DNA from: Planctomycetales bacterium | GTDB taxonomy: Bacteria > Planctomycetota > Planctomycetia > Pirellulales > Thermoguttaceae | Direction of reading: 5' to 3' | DNA: 7,627 nt | NCBI GenBank assembly: GCA_007119795.1 | Contig: SKOZ01000047.1 | Coordinates: 1-7,627, forward strand | Part shown: positions 1-6,760 of the stretch, in pieces | Layout of the letters: every line of letters starts with the position of its first letter | Position numbering within the stretch: position 1 is the first letter of the stretch | The notes under the pieces: model-generated | Seen by the model: only the letters and a program-made list of their open reading frames with translations | What the model was told of the DNA's origin: nothing | The model's database searches: none | Program-made: the position numbers and the translations under genes

Positions 1-328
1 CGAGGTAGGCCCCGGCGATGGGATACTCCTCGAAGGTGCCCGCCACGAAGATGTAGAGGATGTCGTACGTGCCGATGCGGTAGGGGGGCAAAGGCACGAG
101 CTTGAGCATCTCGATGTGCAAGAGGTCGGGCGGCTCGATGCGGTAGGCGGGCAGCGACCGCATGGCCAGCTCGCGGGGCGGCTCGGCGGCCTCCGGAACC
201 GGCTGCTCGACGCTCGCGTCGTAGAGGTCGACCGTCCGGCACCCCGTCGCCACGACTGCCGCGAGTAGCCCCAGCAGGCCCGTGAGGCGCCTGAGGCTCG
301 CTCGCTCCTTCTGTGTCCGCCAAGGCAT
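1..328 (-). CDS. Polysaccharide biosynthesis/export lipoprotein (Wza-like), N-terminal part
   Basis: This gene is partial: 109 codons are visible and the rest lies beyond the left edge. Family members form or feed the outer-membrane channel for capsular or exopolysaccharide export. The N-terminus is basic (MPWRTQKERASLRR), followed by a hydrophobic stretch at residues 15-27 and A-T-G-C with the cysteine at residue 30, which reads as a lipoprotein signal; Ala at -3 is slightly atypical. After a proline/glutamate-rich linker the motif YRIxxxDxLxI occurs twice (residues 62-72, YRIEPPDLLHI, and 83-93, YRIGTYDILYI), the expected start of a Poly_export domain. The ATG at 328 is preceded by an in-frame GTG at 331. 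A GGAGGAGGG ribosome-binding site at about 337-345 serves either. The stop of a doubtful 64-codon reading frame overlaps this start (TGATG). It lies downstream of alaS on the same strand with a 194-bp gap, so co-transcription is possible but not shown. The family call rests on the doubled motif and lipoprotein signal; the diagnostic SLBB region is not in view. Confidence 0.8.
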   Translation of the reverse strand, partial: MPWRTQKERASLRRLTGLLGLLAAVVATGCRTVDLYDASVEQPVPEAAEPPRELAMRSLPAYRIEPPDLLHIEMLKLVPLPPYRIGTYDILYIFVAGTFEEYPIAGAYL

Positions 329-331
329 CAC

Positions 332-522
332 GGTGACCCTCCTCCCCGAATGCCGCGTGAAAGTGGTCCGAAAACGAAGACCTCGCCCTCCTCGGTCACG
401 TCGCGGGAACCCGACCGGGAGGCATTGCGGACCGCCCCCAGCGTGAAGCCTGAGCCCACACATTCCGCGCTATCGGAGTATTCGGCACGTCCGCCAGCGC
501 TTCTTGCCCCTATTTCCCGCAT
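332..522 (-). other. Intergenic spacer between alaS and the export lipoprotein gene
   Basis: On the minus strand a 64-codon frame fills this gap exactly. Its ATG directly follows the alaS stop (TGAATG) and its stop overlaps the next ATG (TGATG). The arrangement looks like translational coupling. However, about a third of its codons end in A or T, unlike the neighbouring genes, and its product (rich in Gly, Arg and Ser) has no domain I recognise. I therefore treat it as a leader or spacer rather than a gene. The stretch ends in the purine-rich ribosome-binding site of the export gene. I saw no convincing promoter or terminator in it. Confidence 0.4.
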
Positions 523-3153
523 TCAGTCGGCCGGTCCGGCCTGGAGGAGGGCCTGGCCGATGGCTTCGCGGGCTGCGGCGAAGGCCGCAGAGAGTTGCTC
601 CGGGTCGCGGCCGCCGGCCTGGGCGAGATCGGGCCGGCCGCCGCCGCCGCCGCCAACGAGCCGGGCCGCGGTGCGAATCCACGTGACGGCGTCCAGACCC
701 CGCTCCACCAGGTCGCGGCTCAGGCCTGCCAGCAGCAGCACCTTGCCCTCCGCCTGCGGCGCCGCCAGGAGGACGGCGATTGAGCCCGCCTTGCGGCGGA
801 GCTGATCGATGGTTTGCCGCAGGGCGTTGGGGTTGGTCTCTTCGACTTCGGCGATCACGACCCGTGCCCCATGGATCGACTCCGCAGCGGCCAGCAGCCG
901 CTCGATCTTCGTACCCTCCGGCTTCGCCCGCGCCGTGGCAGTCTTCTTCAGTTGTTTGAGCTCTTTGGCCATCGCGGCCACGCGTTCCCCCACCTCCTCG
1001 GCCCGCGTGCGCAGTGCAGCGGCTGCTTCGGACAACGCCCGCTCCTGCCGGCGGACGTGCTCCAAGGCCGCGGGGCCGGTCAGGGCGGTGATCCGCCGCG
1101 TTCCTGCCGCCACGCTTTCTTCGGCGACGATCTTGAAGAGCCCCGCTTCGCCGGTCCGCGCCAGGTGAGTTCCCCCGCAGAGTTCGCGGCTCGGTCCCAT
1201 CGCGACCACGCGGACCAGGTCCGGATACTTCTCGCCGAAGAGCATCATCGCTCCCGACTGGCGGGCTTCGGCCAGGGGAACTCGGGCGGCCTCGACGGGG
1301 ATGTTCTCGACGATGCGGGCGTTGACTTCGTCCTCGACGGCCTCGAGTTGCTCGCGGCTGAGCCCCCCGGGGTTGGTAAAGTCGAACCGCAAGAGGTCGC
1401 GGTCCACCTTGGAGCCCTGCTGTTGGGCGTGGTGGCCGAGGTGCTTCTGCAGAGCCAGGTGCAAGAGGTGCGTCGCCGAGTGCGCGCGGCGGATCGCCTG
1501 CCGCCGCTCGGCGTCGACCCGGGCGGTCACCGCCGCCCCCAGCAGGAGCGTCCCCTCGCGGAGGTGCCCCACGTGGAGAACGAAGTCGCCGTCGGGCTGG
1601 GCGTCGACGACCTGGAAACGGAAGCCCTCGCCCACCAGCTCGCCGGTATCGCCCACCTGGCCCCCCTTCTCAGCGTAGAAGGGGGTCTTGTCCAGCACCA
1701 CGGCGATCGGTTCGCTGTGGTCGACCTCCGAGACCTGATCGCAGAGCTTGCCCGAGGCGATCACGGCTACCACCTTGGCGTCGGCGGCCTCGGTGGCGTC
1801 GTAGCCGAGGAACTGGCTGCCGTGCATGACTTTCTTGAGCGGCTCCAGCGGATCGCGCTTGAAGAGCTCGACGCGCTGGCCGGCCCCGGACTCGACGCCG
1901 TGGCGCTCCATCTCGCGGCGATAACCCTCCCAGTCGAAGGCCAGGTTCCGCTCGACGGCCATGGTCTCGAAGAGCTCCGGGGGAAAGCCGAAGGTCTGGA
2001 ACATGTCGGCCGCCTCGGCGCCGGCGACGGTGCGGCGGTTCTCCTTCTCCATTTGCCTGAAAATCCGCTCGATGCGTTCCAGCCCGGCGTCGATGGTGGA
2101 GAGGAAGTTGCTCTCTTCGCCTTCGATGACCTGCGCCACCCGCGCGACGGTCTCGGAGAGCTCGGGGTAGGGCGCGCGCATCAACTCGGCGACGGTGGGG
2201 ACCAGTTTATGGAGGAAGGGCTCGCGGACGCCGGCCTGGTGGCCGTCGAGCACGGCCCGCCGAAGCAGCCGCTTGATGACGTACTTCTCCTTGTTCGGTC
2301 CCGGGTAGACGTGCTCGTGGATGGCGAAGGTGCAGGCCCGCACGTGATCGGCGACCCGCCGCATCCGCCGGCCGCTCTCGGCCGCCGGATCGTAGGTCAG
2401 GCCGCAGACTTCGGCCGCCGCCTCCACCAGGGGGCGGAGGATGTCGATGTGGAAATTCGACTCCACCCCCTGGAGCACGGCCGCCGTCCGCTCCAGGCCC
2501 ATGCCCGTGTCGATGTTCTTGCTCGGCAGGGGGCGGAGGTTGTCGGGTGGATCGCCCACGCGGTTGAACTGGGTGAAAACCAGGTTCCAGATCTCCACTT
2601 CCCCGAACTCGCTCTGGTAGAAGACCTCGCTGCACGGTCCGCAGACGCCGTCGGGTCCCTGGCTGGGGGCCCCGGCGGGCCAGAAGTTGTCGTCCTCGCC
2701 CAGCCGCTGGAGCCGTTCCGGGGGGAGCTTGATCTCGTCGAGCCAGACGGCGGCCGCCTCGTCGTCGTCGAGATAGACGCTGGCGGTGAGCCGCTCCGCG
2801 GGGATGCCCAGCCACTTGCGGTCCGTGAGAAACTCCCAGGCCCAGAGGATCGCTTCGCGCTTGAAGTAGTCGCCGAAGCTGAAGTTCCCCAGCATCTCGA
2901 AGAACGTGTGGTGGTAGGCCGTCCGCCCCACGTTGTCGATATCCCCCGTCCGCAGGCATTTCTGGCAGGTCACGGCGCGGGTGAACTCGAGCTTGCAGCG
3001 GCCGAGAAAATGGTCTTTGAACTGGTTCATGCCCGCCGGCGTGAAGAGGACGGAGGGATCCCAGCGGGGAACGAGGACGTCGCTGGGCCGCCGTACGCAG
3101 CCCTTGGTCTCGAAGAACGACAGATACTTTTCCCGCAGTTCGTCCGTCTTCAT
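523..3153 (-). CDS. alaS: Alanine--tRNA ligase (AlaRS), complete
   Basis: This cytosolic class II synthetase charges tRNA-Ala with alanine using ATP and hydrolyses mischarged Ser/Gly-tRNA-Ala. It has 876 residues, the usual bacterial length. The catalytic core includes VLFTPAGMNQFKDHF (35-49), the motif-2 region RAVTCQKCLRTGDIDNVGR (59-77) with HHTFFEMLGNFSFGDYFKRE (81-100), CGPCSE (171-176) and motif 3 NIDTGMGLERT (213-223). The editing domain carries the metal-site residues H558-xxx-H562 (HSATH) and C659-GGT-H663 (CGGTH). A charged helical region at about 695-745 precedes the C-Ala domain, which ends with a six-glycine run, R-P-D-L-A-Q-A-G-G (834-848). The stop is TGA at 523-525. The frame stays open to an ATG at 3312, but those 53 extra residues are low-complexity and AlaRS proteins normally begin at the MKTDELREKY segment, so I start at 3153. 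No strong Shine-Dalgarno sequence precedes it. Nothing essential appears to be missing. Confidence 0.97.
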   Translation of the reverse strand: MKTDELREKYLSFFETKGCVRRPSDVLVPRWDPSVLFTPAGMNQFKDHFLGRCKLEFTRAVTCQKCLRTGDIDNVGRTAYHHTFFEMLGNFSFGDYFKREAILWAWEFLTDRKWLGIPAERLTASVYLDDDEAAAVWLDEIKLPPERLQRLGEDDNFWPAGAPSQGPDGVCGPCSEVFYQSEFGEVEIWNLVFTQFNRVGDPPDNLRPLPSKNIDTGMGLERTAAVLQGVESNFHIDILRPLVEAAAEVCGLTYDPAAESGRRMRRVADHVRACTFAIHEHVYPGPNKEKYVIKRLLRRAVLDGHQAGVREPFLHKLVPTVAELMRAPYPELSETVARVAQVIEGEESNFLSTIDAGLERIERIFRQMEKENRRTVAGAEAADMFQTFGFPPELFETMAVERNLAFDWEGYRREMERHGVESGAGQRVELFKRDPLEPLKKVMHGSQFLGYDATEAADAKVVAVIASGKLCDQVSEVDHSEPIAVVLDKTPFYAEKGGQVGDTGELVGEGFRFQVVDAQPDGDFVLHVGHLREGTLLLGAAVTARVDAERRQAIRRAHSATHLLHLALQKHLGHHAQQQGSKVDRDLLRFDFTNPGGLSREQLEAVEDEVNARIVENIPVEAARVPLAEARQSGAMMLFGEKYPDLVRVVAMGPSRELCGGTHLARTGEAGLFKIVAEESVAAGTRRITALTGPAALEHVRRQERALSEAAAALRTRAEEVGERVAAMAKELKQLKKTATARAKPEGTKIERLLAAAESIHGARVVIAEVEETNPNALRQTIDQLRRKAGSIAVLLAAPQAEGKVLLLAGLSRDLVERGLDAVTWIRTAARLVGGGGGGRPDLAQAGGRDPEQLSAAFAAAREAIGQALLQAGPAD

Positions 3154-3463
3154 GATGCCTGTCCGGCCGATGGGGGCCGGGGCGGGGGCGGCCACCCGGG
3201 CCAAGGAAAAAGAAAACCGTTCCGGTCCCGCCCCGCATTCCGCCGCCCCGGTTGCCAGCCGTTCCCGAGCGGCGAATCCATCATCATAGCCCTTTCGACA
3301 CCGTCCTTCCACCCCGCCTGTCTACCCTTGGGGGGCGCGTACTGGCAATTCTCCACGTTCCGCGGTATTGTGGCCGGGGGGGCGGGGAATGGGTGGTTCG
3401 GACGTGCCCATTCCGGACCGGTGCGCGATCTCCACTGAGGGGAGACACGTGGCTTGCCAAGCA
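3154..3463. other. Divergent intergenic region between alaS and the upstream repeat element
   Basis: This is the outward-facing gap between alaS (minus) and the HzsA-related gene (plus). Apart from the weak alaS promoter candidate I find no RNA gene, T-box-like leader or convincing plus-strand promoter. It contains G-rich runs around 3178-3196, 3330-3336 and 3374-3390. Several frames are open here only because GC-rich DNA has few stops; none has a ribosome-binding site with a coherent protein. Confidence 0.5.
3283..3311 (-). promoter_or_regulatory. Candidate sigma-70-type promoter for alaS
   Basis: On the minus strand, TATGAT (3288 down to 3283) matches the -10 consensus at five of six positions. 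It lies 17 nt downstream of TGGAAG (3311-3306), a weak -35 matching about three of six. Transcription would begin near 3276, giving an alaS leader of about 120 nt. A start there would also exclude the upstream ATG at 3312, which agrees with the start chosen for alaS. This is only a consensus match in GC-rich DNA, and planctomycete promoters are often poor matches. Confidence 0.3.
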
Positions 3464-3678
3464 GATAACCGTTCACGGGGGACCGTCCTTTTTTTCGCGG
3501 CCATAGAGAGTATTCCTCGTGGACGGCGCTATTCGGCTGCGAAAATGGGACTGTCCCCTTCGCCCGGTACGCCGCGGCAGGGTAAGGGGCCGGGTCCATT
3601 TTTCGGGCATCGGCGATCGCTAAAGAGTCTGTTGGCCGAAAAATGGACCTGTCCCCGGCCGGCCCGTGAACGGTTACC
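3464..3678 (+). repeat. Inverted-repeat-bounded two-hairpin element, copy 1
   Basis: This 215-bp element has 16-bp terminal inverted repeats, GATAACCGTTCACGGG (3464-3479) and CCCGTGAACGGTTACC (3663-3678), matching at 15 of 16 positions. Inside are two imperfect hairpins. The left one pairs GGGGACCGTCC-T-rich-TTTCGC (about 3478-3498) with GCGAAAATGGGACTGTCCCC (3538-3557). The right one pairs GGGGCCGGGTCCATTTTTCGG (3586-3606) with CCGAAAAATGGACCTGTCCCC (3636-3656). The right loop contains the octamer GCGATCGC (3613-3620). A second copy lies at 6185-6405 in the same orientation. It ends 17 bp before the GTG of the next gene and 5 bp before its ribosome-binding site, so it probably lies in that gene's leader. 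It has no coding capacity of its own. It is best described as a MITE-like or REP/BIME-like non-autonomous element. No clear target-site duplication is visible. Confidence 0.85.
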
Positions 3679-3695
3679 CGAGCAGGAGGTGGAGC

Positions 3696-6068
3696 GTGAG
3701 TAGTCCGTATCGATCCGTCGCCTGGACGGCGTTCCTTTCCGGCGTCGTGCTACTGTGGTCGGGTGTGGCGAGCGGCAGCGAAATCCCCCGCACCGCCGAT
3801 GCCGAGTTGGCCGCCATGGTCGAGGCCGACTGGGCGGCCCAGGAGAGCCGCGCTGGCCGGGCAATCCACGATCCGGCGGCCATCGCCGCGGCCCTGGAAA
3901 GGGGAACGCAGCTGCTGGAACTACTCCGCGCGGCACCGGAACCGGTCGACGTGGAGGCAGAGGCCGGTGCCCTCGATGCGCTGGCCCGCCGGTCCGCGGA
4001 CCTCGACGCGCTGGACGAATCCGCCCGTAGCGACCTCTACCGCCAGATCCGCTGGACAATCCGTGAGGCGGCCCTAAAGAACCCTCAAGTCACCGGCCAG
4101 CCGCTCGTCTTTCTCCAGCGGCGGCGTTTCCTCTGCCAGATGCTCCACGAGTACCTGGCCTATTACTACGACTATGGCGACGTGGAGGGCGGAAGCGTCT
4201 ACCGCCTGGAGGCGCCCGGCCGCTCGCTGGCGGTGCGCGATCTGATCGACGGGCGGCTGCCGCGGGGGAACTACGCCACGCTCTCCCTCTCCTACGACGG
4301 CCGGGAGCTCTACTTCGCCTTCGCCGAGCGGGCCGCGGAGAGACCCTCCTACAGTTCGCCTCAGCAGCGGTACTTCGACATCTACGCCGTCGGCGCCGAC
4401 GGCGAGGGTCTGCGGCGGCTGACCGGGGGCGAGTACGACGACTTCGATCCCTGTCCTCTCCCCGACGGCGGCATCGCCTTCATGTCCAGCCGCCGGGGCG
4501 GGTTCGGGCGTTGTCACAATCCATGGGAGCCGCTGCCAACCTACACCCTGCACCGCATGGAACCCTGCGGCGGGAACCTGCAGACCCTCTCCTTTCACGA
4601 GACGAACGAGTGGCACCCCGCGGTGCTGAACGACGGGCGGATCGTGTACAGCCGCTGGGACTATGTCGACCGTTCCGCCGCCCATTACCACGGCCTGTGG
4701 GTGAGCCGTCCCGACGGCACCGGCGCCGATATCCTCTTCGGGAACTACACCGGTTACACGGAGGGCCCGAACGCCTGCTTCCAGCCGCGCGCGGTTCCCG
4801 GTTCGCGGAAGATCCTCTTCGTGGCCGGCGCGCACCACGCCGCCGTGGGCGGATCGCTGGTCTTGCTCGACCCCGCCCGCGCCCGCTTCGATCCGGCTAG
4901 CGGTAAGGACTGCTTGGAGAGCCTCGAAGTGCTCACCCCGGAGGTGTGCTTTCCCGAGGTTCCCTATGAAAACCAGTGTTGGCCTACCAGCTACTTCCAC
5001 AGCCCCTGGCCGCTCTCCGAAGAGTTCTACCTGGTCGCCTTCAGCTTTCATCCGCTGCCCGGCATGGGCCCGGGGGTAGAGCAGGAGCCGGGAACGGGGC
5101 TCTACTATTTCGACCGCTTCGGCAACCTGGAGCTGCTCTACCGGGAAGAGGGCATCTCCGCGATGTACCCCATCCCCCTGGCGCCGCGGCCGGTGCCGCC
5201 GGTGCTCCCCTCGAATACCGATCCTGCACTCGGCGACGCGGGCGAACTGTTCCTCAGCGACGTCTACCGCAGCCTGATGCCGCTGCCCGAGGGCCGGAGG
5301 GTGGAGCATCTCCGCGTCTTTCAGCTCCTACCCAAGACGGGCTCGCACGTCATCGACGATCCCAAGATCGGCTACGCTCGCGGTGAAAATGCCCGCATGC
5401 TGCTGGGCACCGTGCCCGTCGAGGAGGACGGCTCGGCCTACTTCCGCGCCCCCGCCCACAGGCCCCTCTACTTCCAGGCGGTGGACGACCGCGGCCGGGC
5501 CGTGCAGACCATGCGGAGCGCCGTCTATCTCCATGCCGGCGAGCGCCGCGGCTGCGTGGGCTGTCACGAGCCCTCGGAAGCCACCGCGCCGCCGGCCCTC
5601 ACGCTGGCGTCGGAGCGGCCTCCGTCCCGCCTCGAGCCTGGCCCATCGGGTACGCTGCCGATGAGCTTCCCGCTGCTCGTGCAGCCCATCCTGGACCGCC
5701 AGTGCGTGGCCTGCCACGACGGCAGCGACGGGGCCGACCGCTCGCCGCTGTTGCTCACCGGGGAACGGGCGGGGACGTTCACGCGAAGCTACCAGAGCCT
5801 GCGCCCCTTCGTCCGCTGGTACGAATGGGGCGAGGCCACGATCAGCGAGATGGTCACCCGGCCCGGCCACAGCGGTGCCGACGCCAGCCCCCTGGCGGCC
5901 GTCCTGGCCGACCATGCCCGCGACGGCCGCATAGAGCTCTCCGACGAAGACCGCCTGCGGTTCTACATCTGGCTCGACGGCAACGCCCCCTTCTACGGCA
6001 CCTACGATCCGATCGAGCAGCAGGCCCAATTCGCCGGCGAGACGATCCCGCCGCCGCCGCTGCAGTGA
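3696..6068 (+). CDS. HzsA-related secreted beta-propeller / dihaem cytochrome c protein
   Basis: A predicted exported protein of 790 residues. The GTG at 3696 is chosen because AGGAGGT (3684-3690) sits 5 nt upstream and translation from it gives an immediate signal peptide (MSSPYRSVAWTAFLSG, hydrophobic to about residue 25, likely cleaved after ASG). An in-frame GTG at 3666 lies inside the repeat terminus and is less plausible. Residues about 130-540 carry propeller-type motifs such as DFDPCPLPDGGIAFMSSRR (about 249-267) and EWHPAVLNDGRIVYSRWDY (about 306-324), typical of PD40/TolB-like blades. LLGTVPVEEDGSAYF (569-583) leads into the first haem motif CVGCH (620-624), resembling the middle domain of the hydrazine synthase alpha subunit. 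A second CVACH follows at 670-674, then RPGHSGADAS (H725) and a C-terminal IWLDGNAPFYGTYD. The family is common in planctomycetes that do not perform anammox, and its reaction is not established as far as I know. Hydrazine synthesis should not be inferred: the beta/gamma partners are absent from this window. Periplasmic redox or binding activity is an inference. The gene lies between two direct copies of the inverted-repeat element. Confidence 0.85.
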   Translation: MSSPYRSVAWTAFLSGVVLLWSGVASGSEIPRTADAELAAMVEADWAAQESRAGRAIHDPAAIAAALERGTQLLELLRAAPEPVDVEAEAGALDALARRSADLDALDESARSDLYRQIRWTIREAALKNPQVTGQPLVFLQRRRFLCQMLHEYLAYYYDYGDVEGGSVYRLEAPGRSLAVRDLIDGRLPRGNYATLSLSYDGRELYFAFAERAAERPSYSSPQQRYFDIYAVGADGEGLRRLTGGEYDDFDPCPLPDGGIAFMSSRRGGFGRCHNPWEPLPTYTLHRMEPCGGNLQTLSFHETNEWHPAVLNDGRIVYSRWDYVDRSAAHYHGLWVSRPDGTGADILFGNYTGYTEGPNACFQPRAVPGSRKILFVAGAHHAAVGGSLVLLDPARARFDPASGKDCLESLEVLTPEVCFPEVPYENQCWPTSYFHSPWPLSEEFYLVAFSFHPLPGMGPGVEQEPGTGLYYFDRFGNLELLYREEGISAMYPIPLAPRPVPPVLPSNTDPALGDAGELFLSDVYRSLMPLPEGRRVEHLRVFQLLPKTGSHVIDDPKIGYARGENARMLLGTVPVEEDGSAYFRAPAHRPLYFQAVDDRGRAVQTMRSAVYLHAGERRGCVGCHEPSEATAPPALTLASERPPSRLEPGPSGTLPMSFPLLVQPILDRQCVACHDGSDGADRSPLLLTGERAGTFTRSYQSLRPFVRWYEWGEATISEMVTRPGHSGADASPLAAVLADHARDGRIELSDEDRLRFYIWLDGNAPFYGTYDPIEQQAQFAGETIPPPPLQ

Positions 6069-6099
6069 TGCGCCCGCCGCGAACCGTGGCGGCGATACC

Positions 6100-6246
6100 G
6101 TGTTCAATACGGAGCGCCTGCTCCGCTCCTTCGGCGAATGCCTCGACCGCTCCCTGGACGTGCTCCTCCGCCGCATCCTGGACGGTAACCGTTCACGGGG
6201 GACCGTCCCGGTTTTCGCAGCCATAGAGAGTATTCCTCGTGGATAA
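6100..6246 (+). pseudogene. Possible gene remnant running into the second repeat copy
   Basis: From a GTG at 6100 a frame reads VFNTERLLRSFGECLDRS, then LDVLLRRILDGN, before entering the repeat terminus. It continues through the repeat for 20 codons to TAA at 6244-6246 (48 codons in all). In the 28 codons before the repeat, 26 end in G or C while second positions are AT-rich, the signature of real coding sequence in this GC-rich genome, and the peptide looks like an amphipathic helix. No good ribosome-binding site precedes the GTG. It could be the 5' end of a gene cut off by arrival of the repeat, a very short real gene, or chance. I do not recognise the family; a resemblance to short TerB/DUF533-type N-termini is too weak to use. 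A different frame from the ATG at 6068 (overlapping the previous stop) has poor codon composition. Confidence 0.3.
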
Positions 6247-6405
6247 CGCGATTCGGCCGCGAAAATGGGACTGCCCCCTTCGCCCGGCACGCCGCGGCTG
6301 CGTAAGGGGACGGGGCCATTTTTCGGGTATCGGCGATCGCTAAAGACAGGGTCGTCTATTGGCCGAAAAATGGACCCGTCCCCGGCCGGCCCGTAAACGG
6401 TTACC
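6185..6405 (+). repeat. Inverted-repeat-bounded two-hairpin element, copy 2
   Basis: This 221-bp copy has the same orientation as the one at 3464-3678. By hand alignment they differ by about 20 substitutions plus a 6-nt length difference in the right loop (near 6345-6360), roughly 90% identity. The termini are GGTAACCGTTCACGGG (6185-6200) and CCCGTAAACGGTTACC (6390-6405), matching at 15 of 16 positions. The right hairpin pairs GGGGACGGGGCC (6306-6317) with GGACCCGTCCCC (6372-6383). Relative to copy 1, both arms have changed while pairing is kept or improved. The loop again contains GCGATCGC (6333-6340). CCTGG occurs on both sides (6177-6181 and 6405-6409), but the equivalent bases in copy 1 do not line up, so a target duplication is not established. 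It begins 116 bp after the HzsA-related stop and could act as a 3' hairpin, though no T-run terminator follows it. Confidence 0.85.
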
Positions 6406-6467
6406 CTGGCAGGCGTCTTCGTTACGTCATAGATGAACCACGCTCACCGACTCGGCCGTCGCCCCAA

Positions 6468-6480
6468 GGCCTGAAGGGCC
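6468..6480 (-). repeat. CTTCA-loop hairpin (inverted orientation)
   Basis: GGCC-TGAAG-GGCC on the plus strand reads GGCC-CTTCA-GGCC on the minus strand. The stem is 4 bp. It is the shortest of four hairpins in this region that share the same five-base loop; the other three face the opposite way. The stem is too short to judge alone; the call depends on the other members. Confidence 0.5.
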
Positions 6481-6525
6481 GTGACTCGTGGAACGGCGCT
6501 CCGCCAGGCGATGGCGACGGAGTTT

Positions 6526-6648
6526 GTCGGTTGTCAGTAGTCAGTTGTCAGTTGGACGCGCCGGAGGCGCGTGGCGCGGTGGTGCTGACCTCCGACCTCC
6601 GACCCTCTGGCCCTCCGCCTCCTGACCCCTGCTCCCTGTCCCCTGCCG
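6526..6648 (+). repeat. Heptamer inverted module A (GTCAG array / GC hairpin / CCTGAC array)
   Basis: The left arm has four 7-bp units at 6526-6553 (GTCGGTT, GTCAGTA, GTCAGTT, GTCAGTT). The centre is a perfect hairpin, ACGCGCC-GGA-GGCGCGT (6556-6572). The right arm from 6584 keeps 7-bp phasing for about nine degenerate units (GCTGACC, TCCGACC, TCCGACC and so on), ending with CCTGACC, CCTGCTC, CCTGTCC and CCTGCCG (6621-6648). Right-arm units are roughly the reverse complement of GTCAGNN, so the module could fold into one long imperfect hairpin. The same architecture recurs at 6852-7064. Confidence 0.75.
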
Positions 6649-6720
6649 TCTACTTCTCTTCCCCCCAATCTCATCGCTTGCGCGTCGTCGCGGGCGCAAT
6701 GGACGGATCAGGCGATCCGG
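6649..6720. other. Short spacer with no recognised feature
   Basis: This spacer separates heptamer module A from the next group of hairpins. It begins with a pyrimidine-rich tract (about 6650-6670). I see no gene, repeat or regulatory site in it. Confidence 0.4.
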
Positions 6721-6753
6721 CCCACAGGTTGCGGTGTCCGCGGGCGCTGTGGG
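6721..6753 (+). repeat. Imperfect palindrome CCCACAG...CTGTGGG
   Basis: CCCACAG (6721-6727) and CTGTGGG (6747-6753) are perfect 7-bp inverted arms around a 19-nt GC-rich centre. It lies 7 bp before the first of three CTTCA-loop hairpins. It occurs once in the window, and I cannot assign it a role. Confidence 0.45.
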
Positions 6754-6760
6754 ACGAGTC

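Noticed and set aside
485..500. A sigma-54-like GG/GC promoter on the minus strand upstream of the export gene.
   Set aside because: The spacing between the GG and GC elements is 7 nt rather than the required 10.
3154..3312. A 53-residue N-terminal extension of alaS from the ATG at 3312.
   Set aside because: The extension has no recognisable sequence, AlaRS proteins normally begin at the MKTDELREKY segment, and the best promoter candidate lies downstream of that ATG.
814..3438. An 874-codon plus-strand open frame opposite alaS.
   Set aside because: It lies antisense to an unmistakable alaS, its predicted protein is low-complexity and rich in Leu, Gly, His and Asp, and long antisense frames are expected over GC-rich genes with biased third positions.
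3460..3685. AGCAG on both sides of the first repeat copy as a target-site duplication, with CCTGG around the second.
   Set aside because: The matches sit at different distances from the element termini in the two copies, so they are likely chance.
3666..3695. GTG at 3666 as the start of the HzsA-related gene.
   Set aside because: It lies inside the repeat terminus without a ribosome-binding site, whereas the GTG at 3696 has AGGAGGT 5 nt upstream and begins a clean signal peptide.
4074..5309. A 411-codon minus-strand frame inside the HzsA-related gene.
   Set aside because: It is an antisense shadow of a gene with clear domains; no ribosome-binding site and no recognisable protein.
5328..6290. 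A 320-codon minus-strand frame covering the end of the HzsA-related gene and part of the second repeat.
   Set aside because: Its N-terminus is translated repeat sequence, and the remainder is antisense to real coding sequence.
3464..6405. The repeats as integron attC sites flanking a gene cassette.
   Set aside because: Direct repeats around one gene suggested it, but the core GTTRRRY/RYYYAAC sites are not present at the ends, the terminal inverted repeats are too long and regular, and there is no integrase.
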